From NCBI GenBank assembly GCA_938091165.1, contig CALKNK010000014.1, forward strand, positions 1 through 41,707: 41,707 bases of DNA, written 5' to 3'. The notes beneath the pieces are model-generated. The model did not search any database. It saw only the letters and a list, made by a program, of their open reading frames with translations, and was not told where the DNA came from. Origin of the DNA: an uncultured Ilumatobacter sp. GTDB lineage: Bacteria; Actinomycetota; Acidimicrobiia; Acidimicrobiales; Ilumatobacteraceae. Shown one piece after another: positions 1 through 8,019 of this stretch. Position numbers and translations under genes: made by a program. Position 1 is the stretch's first letter. Each line of letters opens with the position of its first letter.

Positions 1-1223
1 CGATACCGACCCTCAGGGATCAGCAGGCCACGCACCAGGTTCGCCATCGGGTTGTCGGCAGCAGTGAGCCGGTCGGCAACGGCAAGCAGCGTGTCGCCAA
101 GGGCGGTGCCGCCGAAGATCCAATCGTTGAGCGCGTCGTGGTTCGGTGCAACACTCCCAGGCTGCGCTGCGATGGCCTCGTGGTAGAAGGTCCGCAGGTC
201 GTCGGCAAGGTGCCGAACAAGCAGCGGCATGTCGAAGGCCCAGTCGACGTCGCCGACAGGCGCGTCGGTGATCGAGTCGGCTTCGACCATCGACGCCAGT
301 GCCCGAGCGACGTCGTCGACCTGGTCGGGCTGCGCGCCGCTGACGCCAAACAGCGTGCGCCCGCGAACGGCCCGCGTCTGTGCCGACCAGGTCTTCAATC
401 GCCCCACCTCAGCGAGGAGTCGCCCCGTCAAGGTGTCGTCGACAACCGGCCCGAGGTTGAGCGGGCAGGCCCACTGTCCAGGGCCGGCCTCCTCCGGGAG
501 TGGACCGGCATAGTCGGCAATCGTCGGCTCGGTCGCAGTCGCGAGCAGACCGAATGCCTGGCGCATCACGTTCTTCTGGAACTCAGGGTCCTTGGCCGAA
601 CCAAGCGGTCGGCCCAAGGCGAACGGTACCCACAGTGCCCGAGTCGGGCCGACGGCCTCGCTCTGTTCACGGATCAGGCTGATCGACGTGCAGGCGACAC
701 CGGCCCGCTCGATGAAGTTGGTGAGGGCGCCAACTGCGCCCGTGCACAGCGGTCAAACAGGAACGAGGAGCGCGACATCAACGCCGTCTGCGGCGAGCAT
801 TCGGCCGACCTCACTGCCGGTGTCTTCGAACAACGCCGGATTCGGCATCGCCCCCATGAACGAGTAGTGCCGGGGGCTGACGCCACCAATCTCACCTGAG
901 GCGACCATCTCGTGGAGTCGGTCGAGTGGGAACGAAATGTTCGGATCCTGCTGGAAGGCGCTGCGATCGAAGTTGGTACTGACGTGCGACAGGACGACGT
1001 CGCCCCAGTCGGCATCACTCGGCAATACCCGATAGTCGAGCGCACCGAGGGTAAATGGTGCATCGGTACGGAGGTGCAGGCCGGCGGTCGACACGATCGC
1101 AACAGTCAACTCGGCCAACGGCTTTGGCGTCAGCCACCTTCCCGGCTCAATGCGCGACATGGCGTCGGCTCGCGCCTGGAGGTGTTCGGCCTCCGCCTTG
1201 TGCAAATCAGCCAGCCTGACCAT
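1..1223 (-). CDS. GrdB-like selenoprotein B family protein (Sec at UGA 753-755), 3' end cut by window
   Basis: The frame opens at ATG 1223, which overlaps the stop of the upstream GST-like gene (TGATG, so translational coupling is likely), and runs to the window edge with a single in-frame UGA at codon 157. About 407 codons are visible. Before the UGA, conserved blocks of the glycine/sarcosine/betaine reductase selenoprotein B family are present: VSTAGLHLR near residue 40, NFDR, FPLDRLHEM and HYSFMGA. Reading the UGA as selenocysteine gives LLVPV-U-PLCTGAVG, a UxxC redox motif, followed by about 250 further codons without a stop that keep family-like content (near the C-terminus FYHEAIAAQPGS and WIFGGTALGD). 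True GrdB acts in clostridial glycine reductase; aerobic GrdB-like homologues have no proven reaction, so reductive C-S or C-halogen chemistry is only an inference from the dehalogenase and GST neighbours. A nonsense mutation is the alternative, made unlikely by the motif position and the hairpin at 725-741. Confidence 0.85.
725..741 (-). promoter_or_regulatory. Candidate bacterial SECIS hairpin of the GrdB-like gene
   Basis: Read on the minus strand, the UGA (755-753) is followed by 11 nt and then a perfect 6-bp stem GGGCGC/GCGCCC closing the loop AGUUG. Bacterial SECIS elements lie inside the coding region just downstream of UGA, with a small apical loop carrying a G in its first two positions; both conditions are met, and the loop has a GU like the E. 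coli fdhF loop. A competing stem CUGUGC/GCGCAG overlaps it. SelB binding is inferred, not shown. Confidence 0.65.
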
Positions 1224-2260
1224 CAGGCGACCAGCACTTCGCACCCGGTACCGGCAAGAATCGCGTCGACCGCGGACCGGTCCGAATCTGACAGCGCTGC
1301 GTACTGCTCGCGCAGCCACACCAAGCACTTGCCCTGATAGCCGAAGGGCGCCTGGGCGTACGTCTGCCCGTCGATCGTGCAGGACATCTCATCAGCGCCC
1401 GCCTGAAGTGCCGCTGCATTTGCGATCATAAAAGGTGCGTACGTGCGACCGACTTCGTGCAGCAGCGCGACCGTGGTGTCGCTGATCGCATCGCGGTCCA
1501 CCCATCCGGTGTCGCTGACTGGAGTCTCCCACCACGACAGGTCGTCCATTCGGTCGACCCAGTTGCGCACGCGCGGCGCCCGGTCGATTGCTTCGCGTGC
1601 CGACTCTGGCTCCCAGCTGACCAACTGATGCAACTGCCCGAACAACCCGAAGTCACCGCGCCCAGGACGGTCACCGAGCAGGAACATCTGCGACTCGAAG
1701 TGCGCCGACAGCAGTGCGAGGAGACGGTGGTATGAGTCCTCGATGATCGGCCGATTCTCTTGAGTCGAGCCCACCATGGCCCGCCGACCGATCTGCCGTT
1801 CGGAGATGTACGCCTGCATCTGCTGCCACTGATCGTCGGGGAGATCGAGACCACCACGATCGAGCGGAAGCAGCTTGGACGCCTTGTCGATCGCGGCGTC
1901 GTAGTACCAGCGGTAGTGGTACATCGGCTTGGTCACCCACTCGTCGCCGTAGTCCTCGATGAGGTAGTCAATGAACGCCACCACGGGGTCGGACGGCACG
2001 AGGCTCCGCTCGTTGAACATCGTCTCGAGCCGCATGATCTGCGGGCTGCTATCGACCATCGCGTCGGTGTAGTCGCCATCATCGTTCGGGAACCCGATGA
2101 CCGGGATGATCTGTACCGGAACGTCCGGCAGTGTGTCCCACTTCGACCCGCGCAGGATCCAGCGGAACGGGATCTGCCGATAGCGCAGCACCCCGCGCAT
2201 CTTGATCGAATACGGCGACCCGTAACCGCCACCGAGGAGCAAGGGGTGCTGTTGGCTCAC
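1223..2260 (-). CDS. Glutathione S-transferase-like protein, 345 aa
   Basis: The N-terminus reads as a GST thioredoxin-like domain: a glycine-rich turn followed by SPYSIKMRGVLRY (residues 15-27), where GSTs place the thiol-activating Ser/Tyr/Cys, then a beta-strand Pro region (VQIIPVIGFPN) and DSSPQIMRLE, resembling the G-site D/E-S motif. The C-terminal two thirds look like an alpha-helical GST-C domain but are longer than in most GSTs (about 220 aa overall), so this is a larger, little-studied subgroup. The start is GTG 2260, overlapping the upstream DUF1330-like stop (GTGA); its stop overlaps the next ATG (TGATG). It is therefore locked into the catabolic cluster, probably handling a thiol adduct of a pathway intermediate. 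Actinobacteria usually lack glutathione, so the thiol may be mycothiol or none; that is inference. Confidence 0.8.
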   Translation of the reverse strand: MSQQHPLLLGGGYGSPYSIKMRGVLRYRQIPFRWILRGSKWDTLPDVPVQIIPVIGFPNDDGDYTDAMVDSSPQIMRLETMFNERSLVPSDPVVAFIDYLIEDYGDEWVTKPMYHYRWYYDAAIDKASKLLPLDRGGLDLPDDQWQQMQAYISERQIGRRAMVGSTQENRPIIEDSYHRLLALLSAHFESQMFLLGDRPGRGDFGLFGQLHQLVSWEPESAREAIDRAPRVRNWVDRMDDLSWWETPVSDTGWVDRDAISDTTVALLHEVGRTYAPFMIANAAALQAGADEMSCTIDGQTYAQAPFGYQGKCLVWLREQYAALSDSDRSAVDAILAGTGCEVLVA

Positions 2261-3084
2261 GAGTCGATCGACGCTTCGAGATCGTTGAGCGCGGCACGCA
2301 CGATCAGCGCATAGGTATCAGCGATGGCGACCTCGCGATGGTCCTTCTGAGCTTCAAGACGAGATGGATCGGTCACAACGGCCATGAAGGCCGCTTTGCT
2401 CGGGAACTCGTTGAACCGCACCTGATGCCATGCCCGGCCGTCGCCGATGATCGTGTCTTCCACGGCAAACCAGCCGCTGATGCGCACGCCGTGGCCAAGC
2501 GCCACCTTGCCCGCCGCGGTTTGGTACTGCTCCATGTGGTCCGGCGTCGTGTGCGCCGCCGCCGCGTCGTTGAAGCGGATGACGTGCATCACCACGACCG
2601 GGCCATCGTCGGCGGTCGGCGGGTGTGGCACGTCGGCCCAGTCGATCAGCTCAAACCCCTCCGGCGCCTCGGGCACCGGCATCGGCTGGGTTCCGATGAC
2701 AATCGTGGTCTCCATACCAGCGTCCTTGTGGTGGTGCGACTTCTGGAACGACGGCAGCGACTGCATGTCGATGAACGATTTGCGCGTCGGGTACTTCACC
2801 ACGCCGATGCGATCCCATTTCGGTTCGTCACCCAGCAACTGCTGATCGACGTTGCCAAAAAACACCGGTCGAGCTCCGACTGCTGCGAGTGAGTCGAGGG
2901 GCGAATACGCGTCATCGGCGTCGCGTCCGCTGATCGTGGATTCACGACCGTCGGCATAGTCGGCGACCTCACGATACTTCATCAGGTTGACCATCCACAC
3001 CGGACCATCGTCCTCCGGCGGCATGGTTGCCATCTTCATCCCGTACTCCCTGTTCAAGGTGCCGTAGCGGACCGTGTTGCTCAT
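2257..3084 (-). CDS. DUF1330-like duplicated alpha/beta-barrel (ABM-type) protein, 275 aa
   Basis: Two ferredoxin-like repeats are visible. The first (about residues 28-130) starts VWMVNLMKYREVADY and ends with IGVVKYPTRKSFIDM, the typical DUF1330 strand-helix ending. The second (about 160-265) starts VVVMHVIRFNDAAA and ends with WHQVRFNEFPSKAAFMAVV. Families of this fold include monooxygenases, EthD-like proteins and muconolactone isomerases that act on small hydrophobic substrates without cofactors, so a substrate-handling role in the surrounding pathway is plausible but unproven. ATG 3084 overlaps the stop of the sulfatase-DJ-1 gene (ATGA), and its own stop overlaps the GST start, showing cotranslation. 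No signal peptide is seen, so it should be cytoplasmic. Confidence 0.75.
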   Translation of the reverse strand: MSNTVRYGTLNREYGMKMATMPPEDDGPVWMVNLMKYREVADYADGRESTISGRDADDAYSPLDSLAAVGARPVFFGNVDQQLLGDEPKWDRIGVVKYPTRKSFIDMQSLPSFQKSHHHKDAGMETTIVIGTQPMPVPEAPEGFELIDWADVPHPPTADDGPVVVMHVIRFNDAAAAHTTPDHMEQYQTAAGKVALGHGVRISGWFAVEDTIIGDGRAWHQVRFNEFPSKAAFMAVVTDPSRLEAQKDHREVAIADTYALIVRAALNDLEASIDS

Positions 3085-5657
3085 GACGTGCTCACATTCT
3101 CAGACTGTGCAACCAAGAGTTGCATCATCTCGCGGGCCACCATCGGCCCGGCATTCTGGTTCTGGCCGGTCACCAGATTGCCGTCAACGACCCAGTGATT
3201 CGCAAGGGGGTCGCGTCGACGGGTTTCGCTTTCGAACTCGGCACCGGCCCCACGGAGCTCGCGCTCCGGGTGGTGCGGGGTCGACTGAATACCGAGCTCC
3301 TTCACCTGCTTGTCGGTGACAGCCGAGATCTTGCGGCCAGCCACGAGCGGTTCCCCGTCGACACCCTTGGCGTTGAGTAAACCGAGCGGGCCATGACAGA
3401 CGCCGCCGATCACGAGGCCCTTCGCGTTCGCATCAGTCATCTTGTCGGCCAGCGGTTCGGAGAATCCGAAGTCGAACGCCGCGCCCCAACCACCGGCGAG
3501 GAACACAACGTCGTAGTCACTCATGTCGAGGTCGCCGATCGCGAGCGAGTCGGTGACCTTGGCTTTGAGCTCATCGTCCGCGAGGAACCGATCGTCGTCG
3601 GCACATCGGATCACCGGCTTGACCGACTTCGGATCGACCGGGATCACCCCGCCGAGCGGGCTGGCCACGTCGACGGCCATCCCGGCGTCGAGGAACGCGT
3701 AGTACGCCACGGTCATCTCACTGGCAAACACCCCGGTCGGCTTGCCGATGTCGAGCACGCCAGCGTTGGTCGCGACGACGAGCGCCCGCTTCCCGGTGAG
3801 ATCAAATGTGGTGGCGTCCGGGTCGGCGGGGTGCATGCCTGCCCGCTGCAGTGCATTGCGCAGCAGACGTGCGGGTGGTGGTGGTTGTTTCATCGGTGCT
3901 CCTGCTGTGGGTTGGCGTGACGCATAAGGCCACGGGTTGTTGCGTCTGGGGACGGCTCGGACACGTTCGGCCTGGAGCTCCGTTCGGAGATGGTCGAACA
4001 CGGTCGACACCGCCGGCTCGTTCCAGCGATTGATGGCCTCGATCGGGTCGGCATCGAGGTCGTACAGCTCCCACTGATCCGGCAGCGTGGCGGTCCGGTA
4101 CTCGTCTCCGCCAGGGCCAGATGCCGCGAGATGACGAATCCCAGGTTCGGTCCACGTGTCCGGATCGTCGAAGGTTCGGACGAGCTTCCAGAGGTGGCCA
4201 AGGCCGTCGACAGCGTCGGGAACCCGCAGCACCAGCCCTTCGAAATTCGATGCCACATGCGCCGGCACTTGAATCCGCAGCGGCGCCGGTGGCTTTGCTG
4301 TTCGACCGAGCCGACGCGCGACACCAGATGCACCGGAGTCGCCTTCCAGCATGTTGTCGCGCGTCATCAAATAGACGGGCCGACTCTGGTCCGCGGTGTC
4401 GGGCGCGTCAACCACCGGCATCAGGTCGCGGCCGGGGAGTGGATGGACTTCGGTGAAGTCAGCTCGCAGCACGTCACCGGCGATCGCCTCGTCAATTCCC
4501 GCTGCAGCGAGCAGCGTCGGCACGATGTCGACGTGCGAGGTGGGCGAGCCGTCAATCGCCGCGCCAGTCGTCGCATTCGCGCCAACACGTGCGATCGAGA
4601 ACGGCACGCGTGTCGCTTCGTCATAGAGCGTGAACCATTTCTGGTGGAGCCCACCATGTGCGCCGAGGAGGTCGCCGTGGTCCGAGGTGCGAACGATCAC
4701 GCTGTCGTGGCCGCTGCTGGTGACCGCCGCGCGAACCTGGTCGAGCGGCCCGTCGACCTCAGCGTGCAACCGGTAGTAGAGGTCGCGGTACTCCTGCGCT
4801 TTCTTCCGGTAGGTGCCGGCCACCGCCGGGATCGGCCCATACCCGGACGGGTAGGTCTCGCGATACGCGATCTGGGCAGCAGGTTTGCTCGCGAGATCTT
4901 CGTGCGCCGTCGGCGCCTCAGGCACGTGGGGCGGATCAGTGAGACCGGCCTCGAGTGGATTGCCGCGCCGCGCCCATGCCGGGAAGAGCACGATGTCGTG
5001 CGGGTTGACGAAACTCGCAACCAGCAGAAACGGCTGCTCTGCGTCAGCATCGCCGGCAGCGCGCCGGGCGTAGCGATCTTCAAGCCAGGCCGTCACACGG
5101 GCCGCAATCAGTGGGTCGCGTCGCACGCCACTATCGCGCAGTCGACCGCCGTGTGGCTCTGGGCCAACCCAGCCGTCGAAGCCAAATGCGGCCAGTGGGT
5201 TGGCAGCCAGATACTGCTCGACCGCTGCGGCATCGATGTTTCCATCGTCGTCGTTCGTGTCGACGCGCGCGCCCTCTGTGTCGTGCAAGTCGGCGTGGCT
5301 GACGTGCCATTTGCCGTCGTAGTGCGTGTCGTATCCGGCGGCACGGAACCAGTTGCCGAGCGTCGGCACCTCCCCCTCTCGCAACCAACGGAGCCGGCTG
5401 TCGTCGGCCAACTTGCCGAGCCCGTCGGTCTGGGTGACGCCGTGCACGTCGGGATACTGGCCGGTGAAGATCGTCGGGCGGCTCGGCATGCACGCGAGCG
5501 ACCCGGTGTAGTGGCGATTGAAGTTCACCGCATGTTCGTCGAACCAGGCCTGACCGTTCAGCGTCTTGCTCCGCCAAGCGCGGACATCAGCCGACTCGTA
5601 CGGCGGGATGGCCCGCTCTTCGTCGGTCATGATGATGATCACGTCGGGGCGCGTCAT
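3081..5657 (-). CDS. Sulfatase fused to a DJ-1/PfpI domain, 858 aa
   Basis: Residues 1 to about 575 are a type I sulfatase: DVIIIMTDEE metal-binding start, CMPSRPTIFTGQYP at residues 56-69 (C56 is the Cys converted to formylglycine, CxPSR), KWH, TSDHGDLLGAHG and a QWELYDLDADP C-terminal motif. The protein continues without a stop into a DJ-1/PfpI domain from about residue 615, with VVFLAGGWGAAFDF and the nucleophile elbow GGVCHGPLGLL (C754, H755), as in Hsp31/DJ-1-type amidotransferase-like proteins. This two-domain order is unusual. An internal ATG (3893-3891, residue 589) carries a strong ribosome binding site, so a separate DJ-1 product may also be made. No signal peptide is seen: a cytoplasmic sulfatase acting on small sulfate esters is likely. 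The start overlaps the upstream SRPBCC stop (ATGA). A sulfatase-maturing FGE enzyme must be encoded elsewhere. Confidence 0.85.
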   Translation of the reverse strand: MTRPDVIIIMTDEERAIPPYESADVRAWRSKTLNGQAWFDEHAVNFNRHYTGSLACMPSRPTIFTGQYPDVHGVTQTDGLGKLADDSRLRWLREGEVPTLGNWFRAAGYDTHYDGKWHVSHADLHDTEGARVDTNDDDGNIDAAAVEQYLAANPLAAFGFDGWVGPEPHGGRLRDSGVRRDPLIAARVTAWLEDRYARRAAGDADAEQPFLLVASFVNPHDIVLFPAWARRGNPLEAGLTDPPHVPEAPTAHEDLASKPAAQIAYRETYPSGYGPIPAVAGTYRKKAQEYRDLYYRLHAEVDGPLDQVRAAVTSSGHDSVIVRTSDHGDLLGAHGGLHQKWFTLYDEATRVPFSIARVGANATTGAAIDGSPTSHVDIVPTLLAAAGIDEAIAGDVLRADFTEVHPLPGRDLMPVVDAPDTADQSRPVYLMTRDNMLEGDSGASGVARRLGRTAKPPAPLRIQVPAHVASNFEGLVLRVPDAVDGLGHLWKLVRTFDDPDTWTEPGIRHLAASGPGGDEYRTATLPDQWELYDLDADPIEAINRWNEPAVSTVFDHLRTELQAERVRAVPRRNNPWPYASRQPTAGAPMKQPPPPARLLRNALQRAGMHPADPDATTFDLTGKRALVVATNAGVLDIGKPTGVFASEMTVAYYAFLDAGMAVDVASPLGGVIPVDPKSVKPVIRCADDDRFLADDELKAKVTDSLAIGDLDMSDYDVVFLAGGWGAAFDFGFSEPLADKMTDANAKGLVIGGVCHGPLGLLNAKGVDGEPLVAGRKISAVTDKQVKELGIQSTPHHPERELRGAGAEFESETRRRDPLANHWVVDGNLVTGQNQNAGPMVAREMMQLLVAQSENVSTS
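3891..3903 (-). promoter_or_regulatory. Internal ribosome binding site and ATG inside the sulfatase-DJ-1 gene
   Basis: On the minus strand AGGAG (3903-3899) lies 5 nt before an in-frame ATG (3893-3891) that opens MKQPPPPARLL, exactly between the sulfatase and DJ-1 domains. It could give a free DJ-1/PfpI protein of 270 aa in addition to the fusion. It may also be the relic of two once separate genes joined by loss of a stop codon. Confidence 0.5.
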
Positions 5658-6127
5658 GCGTCCGCCTCCTGTGCGTTGCGTGGTGCTCTGAATTGTTCGG
5701 CGATGCCCACGAGCATCTCATCGGATGCTTGGCCGAGCTTGCGGCCGACCACCTTGGCGATACCCTTCTGCGGGGGCCGCGACCCGGCATCGATCTCGGT
5801 GGTCAGCGTGACCGTGGTACTCACACTGGTCGAGTCGCTGAGCGGCTCGAGCGTCCACGTGTTGGTCAACGATCGAATCACCGCAGGTAGCCCGGTGAGG
5901 GCATAACTCAACGTCACGCCTGGCTCCCAGCGTGTCACAGTCTCGACCACGGTCGTGCGGCCGGTCTGGATTCGGCGCACCATACCGACACCCTCGGTCT
6001 GATCAGAGAGCAGGCACGAATGGTCGACATTCGACGCCCAACCACTGATCGCCGCGAAGTCGGCCAAGACCTCCCAGACCGCGTCGGGAGACGCCGGAAC
6101 CGATGTTGATTTCACCACCGTGGCCAT
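5654..6127 (-). CDS. SRPBCC family protein, 157 aa
   Basis: Starting at ATG 6127 the protein opens MATVVKSTSVPASPDAVWEVLADFAAISGW, the standard first strand and helix pair of polyketide cyclase/START-like SRPBCC proteins, and continues through VGMVRRIQTG, WEPGVTLSYAL and a long C-terminal helix (PQKGIAKVVGRKLGQASDEMLVGIAEQ). An upstream in-frame extension has no family character, so the ATG four bases after the dehalogenase stop was chosen. The fold has a deep hydrophobic pocket and binds lipids, aromatic or polyketide-like ligands. In this setting it may bind or isomerise the hydrophobic pathway substrate. Its stop overlaps the sulfatase start (ATGA). Confidence 0.8.
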   Translation of the reverse strand: MATVVKSTSVPASPDAVWEVLADFAAISGWASNVDHSCLLSDQTEGVGMVRRIQTGRTTVVETVTRWEPGVTLSYALTGLPAVIRSLTNTWTLEPLSDSTSVSTTVTLTTEIDAGSRPPQKGIAKVVGRKLGQASDEMLVGIAEQFRAPRNAQEADA

Positions 6128-6131
6128 GTCG

Positions 6132-7040
6132 TCAGCCTGCGCCGATCGCATCGATGAGAATCTGCGCGATCTGCGGCGCGCCATCTTCCTGGAAGAAGTG
6201 GTGTGCGTCGGTGATCGTGGTGTGTGGCTGGCCCTGGGCACCAGGGACGAGTTCCCGAAACGGCTTGTCGCCGCCTGCAGTGACCGGGTCACTGTCGCTG
6301 AAGCAGCAGATGAAGGGCTTGTCCCACTGCTTCAAGACTTTCCAGGCCGCGACGTTGTCCTGCACGGCGGGATCATCGGCCGACGTCGGCACCAGCGACG
6401 GGAAGATACGGGCGCCTTCCTTGAAGGTCTCATCGAGGAAAGGTGCGTCGTAGGCCGCGACTTCTTTCTCGGTCAGCTCCGTCGTCGTGGCGCTCTGCAG
6501 CAACTGACCAATCGGGAAGACCGGCGACTCCCGACTGAACTTCTGCCACGCCATGAACGCATCACTCAGCGCACCTTCACCAGTCGGCAGGCCCGTGTTG
6601 CCGATCACGACGCGTGCGAACCGATCAGGGTTGTCGGCAACGAGACGGAGGCCGACGAGGCCACCCCAGTCCTGCCCGAAGAACGTGGCGTTTCGCAGGT
6701 CGAGGTGATCGATGATCGCCTCCTGCATCCAGGCAACGTGGCGGGCGTAGGTGTAGTCGCTCTTCTCGCTCGGCTTGTCGCTCTTGCCGAAGCCGATGAG
6801 GTCCGGCGCGATCACACGCAACCCGGCGGCGGTGAGCAGTGGAATGATCTTGCGGTACAGGTAACTCCACGACGGCTCGCCGTGCATCGCCAACACGACC
6901 GGCCCGTCTGCAGGGCCCTCATCGAGGTAGTGGACGCGAAGCGCGCCGCCGTCGAGGTCATCGATGTCGACGTAGTTCGGCGCGAACGGGTAGTCGGGCA
7001 GATCGACGAATCGATCATCAGGCGTGCGGAGTGATTTCAT
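6132..7040 (-). CDS. Haloalkane dehalogenase-like alpha/beta hydrolase, 302 aa
   Basis: The sequence matches haloalkane dehalogenase subfamily I (DhlA/DhmA type): LPDYPFAPNY near residue 14, HGEPSWSYLYRK at about 53-64 (oxyanion region), FGQDWGG with nucleophile D124 followed by the halide-binding W125, catalytic acid in FSDSDPVTAG, and the catalytic His in DAHHFFQEDG near residue 281. The Asp nucleophile and following Trp argue for dehalogenase rather than esterase activity; the family hydrolyses carbon-halogen bonds to alcohol and halide without cofactor. Substrate is unknown; some homologues are epoxide or ester hydrolases. ATG 7040 begins the conserved protein; the longer open frame upstream is only repeat-derived sequence. 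A palindromic repeat (7060-7094) separates it from the MBL gene, and the SRPBCC gene follows after 4 nt. Confidence 0.85.
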   Translation of the reverse strand: MKSLRTPDDRFVDLPDYPFAPNYVDIDDLDGGALRVHYLDEGPADGPVVLAMHGEPSWSYLYRKIIPLLTAAGLRVIAPDLIGFGKSDKPSEKSDYTYARHVAWMQEAIIDHLDLRNATFFGQDWGGLVGLRLVADNPDRFARVVIGNTGLPTGEGALSDAFMAWQKFSRESPVFPIGQLLQSATTTELTEKEVAAYDAPFLDETFKEGARIFPSLVPTSADDPAVQDNVAAWKVLKQWDKPFICCFSDSDPVTAGGDKPFRELVPGAQGQPHTTITDAHHFFQEDGAPQIAQILIDAIGAG

Positions 7041-7059
7041 AGTCGCTGCTTTCGAAAGG

Positions 7060-7094
7060 GAGGACGAGTTGGTGCCAGGCACCAAGTCGTCCTC
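7060..7094. repeat. Palindromic repeat, copy 1 (GGTGCC-A-GGCACC core)
   Basis: Two 17-nt arms, GAGGACGAGTTGGTGCC (7060-7076) and GGCACCAAGTCGTCCTC (7078-7094), pair with one mismatch around a single A. It fills the gap between the MBL stop (7099) and the dehalogenase start (7040). A diverged copy lies at 7990-8019. It could be a REP-like mobile palindrome or an intercistronic RNA hairpin that tunes expression. Confidence 0.8.
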
Positions 7095-7098
7095 TCGG

Positions 7099-7974
7099 TC
7101 AGGTGGGGTGGATGGTGACGGTGTAGAGGTCGTCGCCGACTTCGATGGTGCCGTCGAAGTGGGCAGCGCCCAGTGCGCGCCAGTCGTCTGCGGTACCGCC
7201 CATCGGCATCGGCGGCACATAATGGGTGTAGATCAACGTGTCGACGCTGGCTTTCGCAGCGGTCTGCGCAGCTTGTTCGGGCGACGAGTGGTAGTCGAGC
7301 GTGTCCTGCAGCCGCTGCATCGGAATGTTGGCGATGATGTCCTTGCGGATCACGGTGTGCACCAGTGCATTCGCTCCCTCGCACAGTGCGTCAAGCCCCG
7401 CGCACGGCACCGTGTCACCAGCAGCCACGACGGCTGCGACCCCCTGATCCGTACCGAGATCGAACCGGAATCCGACACTCGGTTCGACCGGTTTGTGGTC
7501 GGTCTGCCCGCACGTGATCGTGACCTTGCCGCCTTGGCCGTCGGGAAGTTCGACAAGACCTTCGGTCACTTCGATCACCGTGACCGGCGGGCGATGGTCC
7601 AGGTCTTGATGGTGTGCGATGCGGTACTCGATGTCGGGTTCGAGCGACGCAAGCAAGTGGTCGACAACCGACTTCGTGCCGACCGGGCCAACGATGGTGA
7701 GGGGAGTCTCTTCGAACGTCATCACCCAGCGCGTGGTGATCACATCGTTTAGGTCAGTGATGTGATCGCTGTGCAGGTGCGTGATCAGCACCGCGGCAAG
7801 GTTCGGCGCGCCGAGACCCGCAGCAGCCAGCCGCATCAAGACACCGCGTCCCGCGTCGACGAGGTAGTGCTCGCCCTCGGGGCCTTCGCCGGCCGAGATT
7901 AATGTTGCCGGCCCGGCGCGATCAGGTGATGGCATCGGCGAACCGGTGCCCAACAGCGTGACTTTCAAACTCAT
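7099..7974 (-). CDS. Metallo-beta-lactamase fold hydrolase (RNase Z/AtsA-like), 291 aa
   Basis: The N-terminus LKVTLLGTGSPMPSPDRAGP and the metal site THLHSDHITDLND identify an MBL-fold hydrolase of the RNase Z/arylsulfatase (AtsA) branch; further metal ligands are suggested by AAGDTVPCAGLDAL, VHTVIRKD, DYHSSPEQAA and IYTHYVPP. ATG 7974 is preceded by AAAGGAG at a 5-nt distance, which fixes the start; the longer upstream frame is repeat sequence. This branch includes zinc-dependent alkyl/aryl sulfatases and phosphodiesterases, so in a cluster with two formylglycine sulfatases it may be another sulfate-ester or lactone hydrolase. It is flanked on both sides by copies of the same palindromic repeat. 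Confidence 0.85.
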   Translation of the reverse strand: MSLKVTLLGTGSPMPSPDRAGPATLISAGEGPEGEHYLVDAGRGVLMRLAAAGLGAPNLAAVLITHLHSDHITDLNDVITTRWVMTFEETPLTIVGPVGTKSVVDHLLASLEPDIEYRIAHHQDLDHRPPVTVIEVTEGLVELPDGQGGKVTITCGQTDHKPVEPSVGFRFDLGTDQGVAAVVAAGDTVPCAGLDALCEGANALVHTVIRKDIIANIPMQRLQDTLDYHSSPEQAAQTAAKASVDTLIYTHYVPPMPMGGTADDWRALGAAHFDGTIEVGDDLYTVTIHPT

Positions 7975-7989
7975 TCGAACTCCTTTACG

Positions 7990-8019
7990 GGACGAGTTGG
8001 GGCCTGGCACCAAGTGGTC
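7990..8019. repeat. Palindromic repeat, copy 2
   Basis: GGACGAGTTGGGGCC (7990-8004) and GGCACCAAGTGGTC (8006-8019) form a diverged copy of the element at 7060-7094, around a single T. Its far edge overlaps the stop codon of the sulfatase (8018-8020), and its near edge is close to the ribosome binding site of the MBL gene. Both copies thus precede the start of the downstream gene on the minus strand. Confidence 0.7.

Noticed and set aside
753..755. UGA as an ordinary stop or nonsense mutation in the GrdB-like gene, and likewise at 14812 and 25377
   Set aside because: All three UGA codons fall on the first Cys of a redox motif, frames stay open with domain-consistent sequence, and hairpins follow. 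Reassignment of UGA to Trp was also rejected because cysNC, the sulfatase genes and many others end in TGA.
3990..5906. A 638-codon open frame on the plus strand opposite the sulfatase-DJ-1 gene
   Set aside because: It mirrors the codon bias of the gene on the other strand, has no recognisable domain and is rich in Arg, Val and His as expected for an antisense shadow in GC-rich DNA.
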